Source: Gonatopus flavifemur | Taxonomy: Eukaryota; Arthropoda; Insecta; Hymenoptera; Dryinidae | DNA: 64,000 nt | NCBI GenBank assembly: GCA_018340375.1 | Contig: JAFFJZ010000096.1 | Coordinates: forward strand, 124,001 to 188,000 | Reading direction: 5' to 3' | The notes under the pieces: model-generated | What the model was told of the DNA's origin: nothing | Seen by the model: the letters and a program-made list of their open reading frames with translations, nothing else | Database searches by the model: none | Part shown: positions 11,183-22,200 of the stretch, piece after piece | Layout of the letters: every line of letters begins with the position of its first letter | Numbering within the stretch: position 1 is the stretch's first letter | Translations under genes and position numbers: made by a program

Positions 11183-11551
11183 CCCGGGAAAAAAAATTCC
11201 ATATATGAACTCATAAATGGATTCATATATGGTCATATATGAAAGTGGGGAATCTATCAACATTCATCTCACTTCTTTCTCCTTTGGGTTTCCATCACGT
11301 TCCATAAAAAATTGTGATATTTTCTTGTTCATATATGGACGTATATGATAATGTATGATTGAATACGATCACATATGGCCATGTACAGTCTTATTCATAC
11401 ATGATCATAGATGGCCAAAATCCATATATGCTCATATATGATCTCATATATGTTTATATATGTTCATATGTATTTCATATATGTTCATATATTATTCATA
11501 TATGATTCATATACGCTCATATACAACCATATATTAATTATTTTTTCCCGG
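11183..11551. mobile_element. CCCGGG-ended MITE with CATATATG word array
   Basis: The left end is CCCGGGAAAAAAAATT (11183) and the right end AATTATTTTTTCCCGGG (to 11551), with AA on both outer sides. The interior is nearly all CATATATG, CATATATGA and one-base variants, so both strands read alike. Its last 48 bases are the first copy of a 63-bp triplication. Confidence 0.6.
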
Positions 11552-11692
11552 GAACTGCGCACTAGTGATTCATATACGCTCATATACAACCATATATGAA
11601 TTATTTTTTCCCGGGAACTGCGCACTAGTGATTCATATACGCTCATATACAACCATATATGAATTATTTTTTCCCGGGAAGTGCGCACTAGT
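11504..11692. repeat. Three tandem 63-bp units
   Basis: Units start at 11504, 11567 and 11630 and are nearly identical. Each holds ATACGCTCATATACAACC, a TTTTTTCCCGGGAA block and TGCGCACTAGT. Because 63 is divisible by three, a 72-codon frame stays open on the minus strand, but it is only the repeat. Confidence 0.9.
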
Positions 11693-11859
11693 GAGAATCC
11701 CAAAGTGAAGGAAGTAGCTATTGAAACAAATGAAGCCTGAAAATATTCCGATTCATTCCTAAATTACGCCGAAATAACCCTCCGGTACGCTTATTGCGCT
11801 TAAGCTACTTTCAGCTTACGCTTCGTCGCGCTTCCAGGCTTTATCTTTACCAGAACAGT

Positions 11860-12145
11860 TGGAATTCTGCAGTCCTCCAGGTACATGTTTCTGAATCATT
11901 TGGAGAAGGTATAAAGGATGGTAGGCAATAAGTTTCAGGCTTTCTGAATATTATATTCACCAAGTTTCTCAATTGAGTGAGAAACCGATAAATGCCTTTT
12001 CATATATCCCCGGATATCTGAATTGTTCAAAATGCGAGCGAAGCAAGCATACGTGGGCTACGATCCATTCAAAATGAGCGAAGCAAATTTTGAAGGGCGT
12101 CGGGCTGCTGAGCGAAGCGAAGCAGCCAGGGGCCGGAGCCCTCTG
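11860..12145 (-). repeat. Dispersed repeat, inverted partner of 764-1060
   Basis: On the minus strand this reads GGGCTCCGGCCCCTGG, GCTTCGCTTCGCTCAGC, CTTCAAAATTTGCTTCGCTCATTTTG and on to the AAACATGTACCTG tail, matching 764-1060. It abuts a mariner remnant at about 12150, so either the repeat or the mariner inserted into the other. Confidence 0.55.
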
Positions 12146-12149
12146 GCTT

Positions 12150-12574
12150 GCCGCTGGAACAGTTGTTCATATGTGAGAAAACGACGCTCCACGTCCCTTA
12201 GCTTCAATCCATGAGGAACCTGAGTTCCTTGCTTTTGAATCATTCCTAATGCATGCAATCGCTTGGAATTAGCTTGGCGGGTAACTTTCAATGCTGAAGC
12301 AAGCTGTTTTTGCATTTGGCACGGATCCTCATCGAGCAATGCCTCCAATTCAGATCTTTGAATGTTTTTGGCTTTCCTTCACGTGGACTGTCGTCAATAT
12401 CGAAATCAAAGTCTTCGAAGCGACGACACCAATCCCGGCACGTTTTTCATTTAGAGCAGTATCTCCGTAAACTTTTTGGAGCTCTCGTTGCGCTTCAGCC
12501 TCCGTTCTTTCCGAATGAAATAAGGAAATCAACACTCCCTGTAAATTACGATTATTCGGCACAAAATCAGACAT
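12150..12574 (-). pseudogene. Mariner transposase remnant (N-terminal part)
   Basis: The minus-strand frames beginning MSDFVPNNRNLQGVLISLF at 12574 and continuing after a frameshift as EALLDEDPCQMQKQL...MIQKQGTQVPHGLKLRDVERRF match the DNA-binding half of mauritiana-type mariner transposases, parallel to the better copy at 38886-39932 (which has EALLDEDPSQTQQEL and MIQKQGNWVPHDL). The catalytic half is missing: the sequence ends at about 12150 in the repeat block. Dead. Confidence 0.8.
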
Positions 12575-12955
12575 TTCCACACAATCAAAAGTACATGACG
12601 CCAAAACAAAATCATTAACGTCCCAACGCGGTTTGTTGACCATATGCCTAAGCTTGGTTCATGATGTTTTGGATATGTCAAAATCGACCAGCACTCACTG
12701 CTGGAGCCATCTATTGACAAACAGCAAGAACTTAGTTGCGTACCTAATATTATGCAGTTTTCGATATTATACTTATGTAGAAATATCCAATATATCCGAA
12801 TAATAATTCCATGTCTTACGGAACACCCAGGTAGGAATATTCTATTGAATCCCATGACGAATGGTGAAGTTTCTGATTAAATACCTTTGAATTCCATTGA
12901 AACCTATTCATTGTTCCATTCGTCAATGAGATTTTATGGAATATTTATAACCGGG

Positions 12956-13161
12956 CACTTTTAGATAAATTCAAGACATCTTCGTGTCTGGAACTCATTC
13001 AAAAGATATCTTTAAAATGTCTTACATTTGAAACTAGTCCTAAGGACATCTTCTAGATTTACTACATTTGATGGATATGTTTCAGGTGGGCTCAAGACAT
13101 GCATATATCTTGAATTTATCTGAAAGTCTTGCGTAAGACATCTTGAACTTGTCTAAAAGTG
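12956..13161. mobile_element. MITE with CACTTTTAGA termini
   Basis: CACTTTTAGATAAATTCAAG at the left is mirrored by CTTGTCTAAAAGTG-type sequence at the right (TCTAAAAGTG ends at 13161). AAGACATCTT words recur inside. No clear TSD. Bases 12575-12955 and 13162-13710 hold no gene I recognise. Confidence 0.5.
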
Positions 13162-13710
13162 GCTCAAGACGTGGAATGTGCATAGGGACGTTACTTTCAA
13201 AAGATTCAAAATCAGGTATGTTTTTTCATTTCATTCCGAAAATGCACTAGTTTTATTGTGGGTCAGATGATCCAATGTGTTGTTTACATTGCTACAAAAA
13301 GCATAAAATGAGCGGTCATAAACAGAGGGTTGACACTCAATCGTTAACTTTAAGGTGTCGGTCAACAAGTATCACCCAAAAAAGGTTAGCACTGCCTTTT
13401 GAATATTTTGATTTAACACCTCTGAAAAATCAGCTTGCTGGTGATAAATTTATGATGTCATAGCTCTGCCATTTTTTGAGTGTCGGATACGTCAAATGAC
13501 CCAAAGTATTTGTCTGACATAATATTTTTCGCACTTTATATGCAAATATCTTCCGATTGAAGACGACAGGATATTTTGGTCATAAATTTTATGTTTGTAC
13601 CAAATGACTGGTTTTTCGGGGTTCCCGGAAAAAGAAAACGCTCCACTCTCAAGAATTTCCTCAAATCAATAGTTGGCAGACTCTGCATAAAGAAGTGATA
13701 TGCAAAGTTA

Positions 13711-13933
13711 CACGGAGAGAAATTTGTAGTTAAATTTACTATGTTATTATTGTTCCCGAGGAACAGACTGAACTATGACGGGTTCCCCCATAAAACATAG
13801 TAAATATGATCAGCCTTCTATTGTTGTACCATAGTAAAAATATGCCCTTCATAGTAAAATCCGACAGAATTCAGTCTGTTCCTCGAGAACAATAATAACA
13901 TAGTAAATTTATAACTACAAATTTCTCTCCGTG
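13711..13933. mobile_element. CACGG-ended MITE with TIRs of about 70 bp
   Basis: The left arm opens with CACGGAGAGAAATTTGTAGT and the right arm closes with ACTACAAATTTCTCTCCGTG. The arms stay complementary for about 70 bp (ATAATAACATAG and GTTCCTCG blocks). Flanking TA on both sides gives a 2-bp TSD. It has no ORF and shares only its ends with the 75-444 and 1655-2497 elements. Confidence 0.8.
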
Positions 13934-14690
13934 TACAAGTGAGCGGTAATACCCATACGAAAAGGTCCCGGGCCCGAGGACTACATCGCGGAGGAACCGG
14001 GTTATATTCACATGTATATAGCGGAGAGAAGTTTCTCCGAGATCACCTGTTTTGGAAGAAAAACATTATGCAAAAATAGAAGGATTTATCCGATTTCAAT
14101 AAAAATTAAATGCTATATGGGGAATGGTTCGAAGAAGGAAGATTTAAGGAAATTCCATACAATTTGGTCCACTCAGTCCAGAGATATTCTGAATACTGAC
14201 AGAGCGACAGACAGAGAGATAACTCGACGGGTTTTAATCAGCGTTGGTTGAAATGAAAAACTATGCAACTCCCGAAGGAATTATTCAAACATTTCAAAAG
14301 ATACTCACGCGGATCACGAGAGCGTGCGCAATAAGCACTCAGTGCTTATTATACTACGTATAATAACGAGTGCCTAAAAAAGCAAGAGAATTTTAAGACT
14401 AAAGGAATTGCCAGTGGGAAAGTTATTGCAGGTATATCCAACAACAATCTGATGAATTTTGGGCCACTTTTATATTCTAGGGTGAACATTATTGCAAGCT
14501 GAAGGAAAAGGAGTATTCATCAATTGAAATGCAAGAATGTTACCGTTTTCATTGTATCTGCGATAATTTATGCACTACAATATAAAAGTAATTTGGAATT
14601 TGTCAAATTGTTGTTAGGTAGATCTGCAACAACTTCCCTATTGAAAGGTTTTTGAGTTCTCCAGAATTTCTTGGTTCTTTTTCAATCATC
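13934..14690. other. Unannotated stretch
   Basis: Only short frames without recognisable similarity are present. A small palindromic patch (GCAATAAGCACTCAGTGCTTATTA, 14329-14352) is the sole structure noted. Confidence 0.4.
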
Positions 14691-14859
14691 AAGGGGATAC
14701 TAGCGAAGCCTGAAGGTGCAACCAGAAATCCTTGGTTAAAAAAAGATACAGTCAGAACTACCCTGACAAATCATAGCTCCAGTTCCAAATAATTTATCAG
14801 GAAAGATTTAGCTAGGGTTGCATCGTCAGGGATCATTGGGATCCCCTTAAAACTCACCA
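14691..14859. mobile_element. Degenerate MITE with GGGGAT ends at TTAA-like sites
   Basis: AAGGGGATACTAGC at the left and GGGATCCCCTTAA at the right are imperfect TIRs, with GGTGCAACC / GGTTGCATC also paired inside. Related ends occur at 15132 (TTAAGGGGATACTGGC) and 38527-38542 (GCTGGTATCCCCTTAA). TTAA flanking suggests a piggyBac-like relative (inference). Confidence 0.45.
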
Positions 14860-15250
14860 AACGCAATGAGCGACGATTGCCTACTTTCAGATGCATCAAA
14901 CGAAAGATCATGCGCATACTGTTTAAATTTTAAATTTGAAAATCCACTCCCGAAAAATCAAGAAACGACAGGGAGAAAGTTGAATTTAGCCGAAGAAATC
15001 ACTTGAGCGTTGATTTGCTTGATGAAAATACTGAAATGATAAGAGTAGAGAAAGTTCAAGAATACATTTCAAAAACTCGTGGATAAATTTCATGTATATG
15101 GAGAAAAAAGAGATGTGTTTTCAAGGGCACTTAAGGGGATACTGGCACCGGGACTTGAGCCACATCTTTCATGTAAGATTCCTCCACAATGCTAGAATAT
15201 TGTCAAAATATCGCTCTACACAGCATTTTTTGAATGTCTATAGGAATGAT

Positions 15251-15294
15251 GTATATTGTAGTCTATACAAATTTTTGTATAGACTACAATATAC
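15251..15294. repeat. Perfect 44-bp palindrome
   Basis: Two exactly complementary 21-bp arms (15251-15271 and 15274-15294) are separated by TT. The palindrome lies 120 bp inside a TTAAGGGGATAC terminus at 15132, so it may be the core of a foldback MITE whose right end has decayed. Confidence 0.8.
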
Positions 15295-15425
15295 AACTCC
15301 TAGATTTCTTTTGGACATGAGTTTCCACTTCTATCACTCAGGGTTTTGGGATATAATTTGGAATTCAACTTGATTGGTATGAGCTGGAGAAGCCCTTGCT
15401 ATCAGAGATTATCCAAAAAGTACAA

Positions 15426-15579
15426 TCCCAAGTGACAAGATTTTGTAGAATTCTTGTCAGGATTTGGTTTCACACAAATTCTATGACTTTCATGTAACAT
15501 AAAAGATGATTGAGTGAGAATGGTTGTGTACAACCAAATCCTAACAAGAATCCTGACAAGAAAATTTTTTCACCTGGGA
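15426..15579. mobile_element. Small foldback MITE
   Basis: The arms TCCCAAGTGACAAGATTTT...TCTTGTCAGGATTTGGTT and AACCAAATCCTAACAAGA...TTTTCACCTGGGA are complementary with few mismatches around a central loop of about 65 bp. No ORF. Confidence 0.6.
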
Positions 15580-16517
15580 ATATAAAAATTGAAGTGAATA
15601 AATACACATCATACTGATTTATTTTTGGTTTCAAATACTGGAAATTCATTCTTGATTTTATACCGAACATTCCAGAGATCCTGGTATACTCAATTTGTAC
15701 TGCGTAATTTGATAAGTTATCTGATGTGAAAGATATCGGTTCAATGTAACGTAAAAGATTGCGAGTAAGACAAACACCGATGTCGACGTTACATTAGCCC
15801 CTACGCACATAAATCGGAGACGTGAATGACGATCGATAAAATGTGAATTGGTGGTTTGTTTTTTGAAAGATATAGCTTGTTGAAACATAGTTTGTTAGGA
15901 AAAATGAATGCACTGAGACCTTCTGAGTAGAAAAAATGCGAATTATAACTTTTACTAGTGTACATATATAAAGGTCATGTATGAAGTTCGTTTATACGTA
16001 AAAGCATTCATAAAAATCCCCTAACGCTACGTTAACTCTGCGATCGTGCGTACAATGTGTAAATGAAACCTTTTGAAATGAATTCATTTCATTTTATGGA
16101 TATGCATAACGAATATGATAAGTGTTTGAAAATATGTTAATTAATCGTTCAACACAAGAAATTTATATTTATCACTGTAAAGAATAGCATCTGGTAATTG
16201 ATGGAGATTCAAATCAGTCGTATTGTGTTGCGGTTACCCTTTTTGAAACTTCTTTTTCATTTTAGTTCAATTGTAAATCATTCCAATTGATCTTCTTCAA
16301 TTCTATTGTTCTTCCCTATAGACCCATACATTTCGATTCATGGAATATATTTTTCACAGTGTAAAACAGCAGTGAGATAAGAGGAAACAAGTTTTAGGAA
16401 CACTCTCATCATTGTTCCACGGATAGGTGCTGATATGAGAAAAAATAAAGTTGAAATAAAAAAAACAAACGAGACAGGAAAAAGAAAAAACCTGTAGTTA
16501 TGTGCGATTGTACGTAC
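15580..16517. other. Sequence 3' of the ephrin linker exon, probably intron
   Basis: The stretch is AT-rich, with no recognisable gene or repeat. If the exon call at 16518 is right, the sequence to its left is intron. The ephrin transmembrane/tail exon was not found between 1 and 16517 and may lie outside the window. Confidence 0.4.
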
Positions 16518-16829
16518 TGTTCTTCTTCTTCTGGGTGATCGAGGTCTTGGGCGGCGAAGAAGAAGGCGAGCCATTGTGAATCGGCGTTTGTGGCTGATGT
16601 GGATGCGAGGGGTAGATGGCCGGAGGGGGCACGTGAGGCAGGGTCGGCGCCGCCGTAGCCGTCTGATGATGATCGTGATGATGATGAATGTTGCCCCCCG
16701 GGTAGAATCGATCTCCGCCCTTGAGGACGCTTGGTGGCGGTGGAGGCGGCAGATCCGCGGCTCCTCCACCCAAAACTACGGTGCTTGTCGAACTGCTGCT
16801 TGGTACGGTGCTGCTGGTCACTGCTACGG
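16518..16829 (-). CDS. Ephrin gene, linker exon (Pro/His/Ser-rich)
   Basis: This is a GC-rich island in AT-rich DNA. The acceptor TTACAG precedes 16829 and a GTACGT donor follows 16518 on the minus strand. The exon is 312 nt, starts with the last two bases of a codon and ends with the first base of one, so both introns are phase 1; that matches the phase-1 donor of the upstream ephrin exon at 45630. The encoded segment has a Ser/Thr run, GGGAADLPPPPPPS, a DRFYPGG motif, a His cluster (IHHHHDHH), Pro/His stretches and a basic end (QKKKN). Insect ephrins carry long low-complexity linkers between the receptor-binding domain and the membrane anchor, which suits this. Assignment to ephrin rests on strand, phase and neighbourhood, since the sequence itself is not diagnostic; another gene's exon is possible. 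Confidence 0.6.
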
Positions 16830-17541
16830 CTGTAACACATACATGAACATCTTTATACATACACATGTCAAGCATGCGTGCAATTATTATAATCTTTAAG
16901 CCGACATACTGAGTACCGTGCTAAGTTTGTGTTGGCCGGAAGAAATCAGAGATATAAGAATATTGACTTTGAAATGATTATTACTACGTTAAAGCCGACA
17001 CGCTGGACACAGTGCTGATTTTATCCGATTCAATCAAAGAAATAAATCGGAGTCATATCAGGAATCCAATTTCCAGGACGATAATTAATTATCTAACTGA
17101 AAATAGATCCTCAATCTGTTTTTTGTTTCATCTTTATGTTTTTATTAAACATTCACTTGTTTCTACCGACTTTGCGAATTGCGATGACAAGTATGATATT
17201 TGACGATTACAGGGTGGCCACTGGCCGATGAAAAAAAAATTGCCAAGATCAGTAGAATCCGTTACTAAATTGTTACGTCAAAACTTTTTATAGTTTATCT
17301 GCAAGGGACAGTAATTACAAGGAATTGCCAAATCAAGTTTGACAATCCCTTTTTTACCCCACTTTAGTTAGTTAAGACTACACAAGGACTGGGGAAAGGA
17401 TACTTCAATGAAACTGTTTGACTCGTTTAGAATATGGTTACAAAATTGAATTTATTATGACTCATGACAGTGTTTGTTTACAAGAAGGTATAATGTTTAA
17501 CTTTATGTATCAATATTAATATTTATAATTATGAATCATGG

Positions 17542-17906
17542 TTAATTATATAGATTCGTATATTCATTCAATTCTTTTTTAGGATTACATTGTGGGCATA
17601 AATAAGATTTATATAACTTCCTGCATGGAGGAATGGGTTGAATGTCCCAGTTTTCCCTTTCTATGAATAGATTTCCTCCCATTTTCAATGAACCTAAGTA
17701 TATTTTCAAATTCTCTAATTCTCCATTTAAATTCGTTAGGGATTCCTCATAGGTATTCAGGTTATTGAGGAAGCGTTTCCTCTTCCTTCCTGCGGGTGGA
17801 ATTGTCTTGTCCCTAACAGCTTTTAATGAGTCTTTATCCTTTTTTTCGTCCCCCTGATTATGTCTTCTGGATATTTTATTCTAGCATATACTTCGTTTTC
17901 TACTGG
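17542..17906 (-). pseudogene. Coding-like remnant, unrecognised
   Basis: The minus strand holds about 113 stop-free codons from 17880 to a TAA at 17542, without an early ATG. The reading is protein-like (RKRKRFLNNLNTYEESL, then CRKLYKSYLCPQCNPKK with a CxxC pair). Immediately upstream the +1 frame reads VENEVYARIKYPEDIIRG, so the two parts look like one reading frame broken by a 1-base shift at the G5/A7 run near 17846-17856. I do not recognise the family. It could be a transposon piece or an old exon; TTTTCCAG precedes it like a splice acceptor. Confidence 0.4.
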
Positions 17907-17909
17907 AAA

Positions 17910-19487
17910 ATGAACAGAAAAGAAAATTTGTTGGAATTTAATTCTGTACCACCTCTGAATATGAGAATAAAAGAGAGAGATAACTGATATTTGAATAAAT
18001 GGAGAAATGAGAAAGTAACAGCGAATTGAGAGGAAAATTTACAAATTTAGAATAATATTCAAGTATGTGACTTGGATCTACAAGGATTCAATTCAATTTG
18101 AATTAAAAAAAATTTTTTTTTTTAATATTTATAAATGAATTATGTGATAGATATGGACTTATTATGTGATAGATATGGACTTGGAAAAAATGTTCATTAT
18201 AAATTTCAAATTTGTTTTCTAGTATCAAAGTTTCATAGTTATCTTTTCATTTCATCAAATTTCCTTTTACACTATACCTAGGGAATTTGATACCTGAAAA
18301 ATCATTTTCCTTTGAAAGTTTTCACATCGAAGGACTTGGAAATTTTCATTAAAAAAAAAATTTATTCAAAATTTCTAATAAAAAAAAAATTTTCAAATGC
18401 TTATACAGTCAACGTTCCCAATAAAATTAAGTAAACATAATCAAGTTGAATGCAAAATAAAAGAAAACAGATTCAATGAAATGAATTTCAATGTATATGT
18501 CGAGAAAGAATAAATCATTATTTCAAATAAACATCACGGTATAACCAAAGAGTGTACCCTCTGAATGATGTACACCTATGTTTTCGGACGCAAACTCTGA
18601 TAAAAATCAAAGAGTAAATCTAGCTTACTGCGTACCAATTCAAATATAATCTTGAATGCACATCATGATATAACCAAAGAGTATATCCTCTGAATGATGC
18701 AGTGAATAAGAAATTCACTAATTCTTCCTCAACATTAATGAAACAAATTTTCATTGCACAAACAAAATCCTTATTATCAAAGCAATAAAATGAAGAATAC
18801 AAATTGTTAAATGAACAAACAAGAAGAACAACAAGCAAAAAAATGAGAACAAATTGATTAAACAAATAAATAAATAAGAGCAGACGAATATTCTGCAAAG
18901 GTATACAAAGTGAATAAAAAAAATATATAAAAGTAAACAAACGAATAAATAAATAGATAAAAGAAGTGAGCAGACGATTATCTTGCGAAACAAGGAGTAA
19001 ATAATAAACAATGAATAAAGGCAAATGATTATTTTGTAAAGTAATACAAAGGTAATGAAAGAAAAAGACGAAAGTAATGAATAAATAAGTAAATCAATAA
19101 ATAAATAAGAAATTCAGCAGACGATTATCCTGTAATAATAATAACAAAGGAAATACAAGAATTGAGTGAACAAACGAAGTCAATTAGGACATGAAAAATT
19201 TTGAACAGTTAAGGCATTAATAACAAACAAACAAATGAATTAAGTAAACAAGTACAAAGATTTGTTTTGAATAAATGTATGGTGTACAAACCCGAAGTCA
19301 ACAGAAGAAAATTGAAGAACAACAGAAGACAACATCTACGGACTCTGGGACTCCAACGTTGGAGGCCGATGCAAAGAAGGACGACCTTTCTAAGATCGAA
19401 AATCCCTTCATAAGAAATCCAAGTTAAAACACACACCAACGAAGAAAGAGAATACCACTCAAGAGGATAATGAGAGTGATCTAGAAA
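17910..19487. other. AT-rich, low-complexity stretch
   Basis: It is A-rich with many AAATAAATAA runs. One phrase (ATAACCAAAGAGT-TA-CCTCTGAATGATG) occurs at about 18541 and again 131 bp on at about 18672. The hydrophobic minus-strand frames here come from the T-rich composition. No 5' LTR matching the one at 33227 was found in this area. Confidence 0.5.
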
Positions 19488-19712
19488 ACACTAATCGCTG
19501 CAGAATTAAGCGAAAGTGTTAATCAAAGTGGAGGAGTACAATACGAAATTAATTCAACGGATACATTTCTGACCAGCACCCCGCTCGAGGAAAACGAAGC
19601 TCCTGGCGGACACACAACAAATTCCATTTCAACTATTCAAGATTTTGAGGACACTATAATTGAGGAAAACTTTTTTGCTGAATCACCAATACAAATCCTG
19701 CATCCAACATGA
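19488..19712 (+). pseudogene. Open frame overlapping the gag start (ATGA)
   Basis: A stop-free, Glu/Thr-rich frame of about 73 codons without a clear ATG ends in a TGA that overlaps the gag ATG (ATGA at 19709-19712). It could be the tail of a leader ORF of the gypsy element, or the true N-terminus of Gag with a frame change. Not recognised. Confidence 0.3.
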
Positions 19713-20611
19713 CGGACCAATACATTAAAATTCAAGATGCAGTGTCACTAGTACCCGTTTTTTCTGGAACTCGCGAAGGTTGTACTTATAATGAATTTGC
19801 TGCAGCCTGTGAAGATGCAAGACTACTTATCAACCCTGATAGAGGAGGAAACCTAACAACTTTTATACGCTCGAAATTGACGGATGGAGCACTACACATT
19901 GTTCGAGGATCAAATCCAGGGACTATTCAGGAATTACTCAACATCTTGGAAGGAATTTATGATACAAAGGAGTCCAGCATACACCTCATTGGGAAGCTCG
20001 GAACCTTATGTCAAATGAGTAATGAAGATGCAGCTACTTATTTCCGTCGAGCGAGGAAGCTTGGCAGTGGAATAGTAGAAGGTTTTAAAAATGAAAATGC
20101 AAACGTTATTACAGCAGCTAAACGGATCGAATTAGAAACGGCAGTATGCAGAGCTTTTGTACGAGGATTGACACAGGAAATATTCAATCAAATGGAAGAA
20201 AAAACGGATTTGAATGCTGCTGGACCAGAAGCCATAACCATAGAAAAGGAATTAGGGATCCAGAAACAACCGAGAAGTTTATCACCTAAGGATGAGAAAT
20301 GTATGTTATGCGATAAAATCGGACATGAAGCAGCCAACTGTCCGATATTGAATAGAGAAGAACAGAGAAAAGGTACACGATGCCGAATATGTGAACGTGA
20401 TGGACATGCAGCTCGAGACTGTTATAATAACATTATAATAATAAACATAAGAACCCAAGTAATAAAGACAAACCCGAAATGTCAAATTTGTCAAAAATCT
20501 GGGCATGGAGCAAATGTGTGCAGAAGTCGTGATTTTATTAAATGCACAAATTGCCACAAGCGAGGACATACTGTTCGAGATTGCAGGGACTCATTCGAAA
20601 ATGCCCACTAA
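19709..20611 (+). CDS. gag: Ty3/gypsy Gag, with four in-frame CCHC knuckles
   Basis: This 300-residue frame encodes the structural protein that forms the retroelement particle and packages its RNA. Residues about 1-180 are a capsid-type helical region (TFIRSKLTDGALHIV, IQELLNILEGIYDTKESS). Residues 198-211, 225-238, 258-271 and 279-292 are C-x2-C-x4-H-x4-C zinc knuckles (the first is CMLCDKIGHEAANC). The frame ends at a TAA created by a 1-base shift at about 20595; the other reading continues straight into more knuckles, so the full Gag was longer. The start ATG lies in an overlap with an upstream frame. Four knuckles already exceed the one or two usual in gypsy Gags. Confidence 0.85.
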   Translation: MTDQYIKIQDAVSLVPVFSGTREGCTYNEFAAACEDARLLINPDRGGNLTTFIRSKLTDGALHIVRGSNPGTIQELLNILEGIYDTKESSIHLIGKLGTLCQMSNEDAATYFRRARKLGSGIVEGFKNENANVITAAKRIELETAVCRAFVRGLTQEIFNQMEEKTDLNAAGPEAITIEKELGIQKQPRSLSPKDEKCMLCDKIGHEAANCPILNREEQRKGTRCRICERDGHAARDCYNNIIIINIRTQVIKTNPKCQICQKSGHGANVCRSRDFIKCTNCHKRGHTVRDCRDSFENAH

Positions 20612-21055
20612 ATAGGCCCTGTCCGAAATGCAATCAATTCGGGCATTTTGCCCAAGAATGTACAAACTCTATATTATGCCAATTTTGTGAAAAAAAATTA
20701 ACATGAAGCAGATCAATGTCCGGATATCACTGTTCGAAATCAACGGTTTGATTTACAGTGCGAATTTTGTAAAAGACCAGGTCACACTGCGGAAACATGC
20801 TATAAGTTGAAATATAAATCCATCAATGGAAAATACTGTACCTTTTGTAAGAGTAATACTCATATTTCTGAAGACTGCAGAGTGCGAAGAGACGCTCAAA
20901 ATATACGGAGCTCGGGAAACTCCCAGAGCCTCCCACGAAGGAAGGCAGAATCTCAAAATCAGACTACCCTACGGAATCGAGAATCATCACGCCCGAATCA
21001 AGGCATTCATCATGCCATGGTCCACCAAGGCGACATCATGGGAGCACCGGTATAA
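20612..21055 (+). pseudogene. gag: Gag C-terminal continuation: knuckles 5-8, frameshifted
   Basis: After the shift at about 20595 the sequence encodes CPKCNQFGHFAQEC (20620), a degenerate CQFCEKK-HEADQC broken by a shift in an A8 run (20677), CEFCKRPGHTAETC (20759) and CTFCKSNTHISEDC (20837). With the preceding ORF that makes eight CCHC-type units. A basic, Gln/Ser-rich tail follows. Confidence 0.75.
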
Positions 21056-21087
21056 AATTAGCCTTAGAACTACACTCTCCTGCCATT

Positions 21088-21424
21088 GAGGTGAATTACG
21101 GAAGTTGGACAGTTACCTTCCTATTGGATTCAGGAGCAGGAGTTTGCTCAATTAAATACACCATTCTCAAGGACTGTACCCATCAACACTGATGAAATAT
21201 TATATCTGTCCGGAATTTCTCCAGAAACCGTTCTAACCATAGGAAAACTCAGTATGAATCTCGTTGAATATGAAACTATATTTCATGTAGTACCTGATGA
21301 GTTCCCTATGAAAAAGGATGGGATAATAGGAATAACAGTTTTATCCGAACAAAAGACAAGAATTAATTGGGAGGAAAATTGCCTAGAATTAAAAAACCAA
21401 AAAATACCCTTTCTTCAAGAATAA
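21088..21424 (+). pseudogene. pol: Retropepsin-type protease region
   Basis: TFLLDSGAGVCSIK (active-site DSG at about 21127) is the aspartic protease motif of Ty3/gypsy elements. The frame is then broken at about 21190, and the adjacent frame continues with EILYLSGISPETVLTIGK and KKDGIIGITVL, the flap and C-terminal hydrophobic parts of the same domain, to a TAA at 21422-21424. Another pol-like frame (21536-21805) leads toward RT. Not functional. Confidence 0.75.
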
Positions 21425-21805
21425 AAAATCTATACAATTCCATCTCGAACCCGTCAAGTCGTGAAAATACAAGTTTAAAAAACGGATCTAGAAGAAATTC
21501 ATATACCACCAATAACCATAACTAATGGCGTATATATGGGAAATGCTATGGTGGAAAATTATGACGGCTATACATATATGCTAGTAATCAACACTACCAA
21601 CGAAGAAATGACAATATCCATACCAGTACTCAACCTGGAAGAAATTGTAAAAATAGATTCAAATTCAAACAAACCAACGGAAACACGGATGACGAATCGG
21701 AAGAGAAGAAACCTTTATAAAATTTCCAATAAATCCATGGAATTGAGTAAAGAAGAAGCTGAACGATTCGAAGAAACCAAAAAACTCCTGAGATTAGATC
21801 AGGAG

Positions 21806-22200
21806 CCGTCCATAAATTACGTCAGACAATTTTGGCATTTTTTCACCCCCTTCCTCCTCGTTGTAAGACATCGTAAGATTTCATGAACTCCCCCCTCCCC
21901 CATGTAGTAAGGTAATATAATACAAAAGTGTACAGAAATTATAAATGACTCAATTATGGTATTAACTCACTAAAATTGACTATCCAAGGATACTTGAATA
22001 CAGAATATCGTCTTTGTAAAATCTTTGGAAAAGTTGAAGGAAATAGTGTTTTTCGAAATCATTCGAAATTGAATTTCTTAATATTTAGTTACATCCATCT
22101 TATGTAAGATTTTGGTGCTACCCCCCCCCCCTTGTAAGATTTGGTAAGAATTCCATGAACCCCCTCCCCCCCCTTGAACGCCTCACGTAATTTATGGACG
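21806..22200. mobile_element. MITE of about 390 bp inserted in gypsy pol
   Basis: CGTCCATAAATTACGTCAG at the left and ACGTAATTTATGGACG at the right are inverted repeats. Inside lie GTAAGATTT-TAAGA-TTCATGAAC-CCCCTCCCCC words and C9-C10 runs absent from the pol code on either side. Pol coding stops at the left border and resumes at the right (DQQGKEEVEIL), so the segment is an insertion. The TSD is unclear. Confidence 0.65.

Noticed and set aside
11485..11703. 72-codon minus-strand frame with three 21-residue repeats
   Set aside because: It is the 63-bp tandem triplication read in frame; no independent coding evidence.
16338..16899. Long alternative frames over the ephrin linker exon, on both strands
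   Set aside because: The GC-rich exon keeps several frames open; only the one with matching splice sites and phase was kept.
17213..17224. CAGGGTGGCCA-like transposon terminus after TTA
   Set aside because: No inverted partner was found downstream, so no element could be defined.
18620..19024. Hydrophobic minus-strand frames resembling a multi-pass membrane protein
   Set aside because: The plus strand is A-rich low complexity; Phe/Leu/Ile frames arise from composition, with no start context or family match.
20306..20569. 87-codon minus-strand Cys-rich frame
   Set aside because: It is antisense to the gag zinc knuckles.
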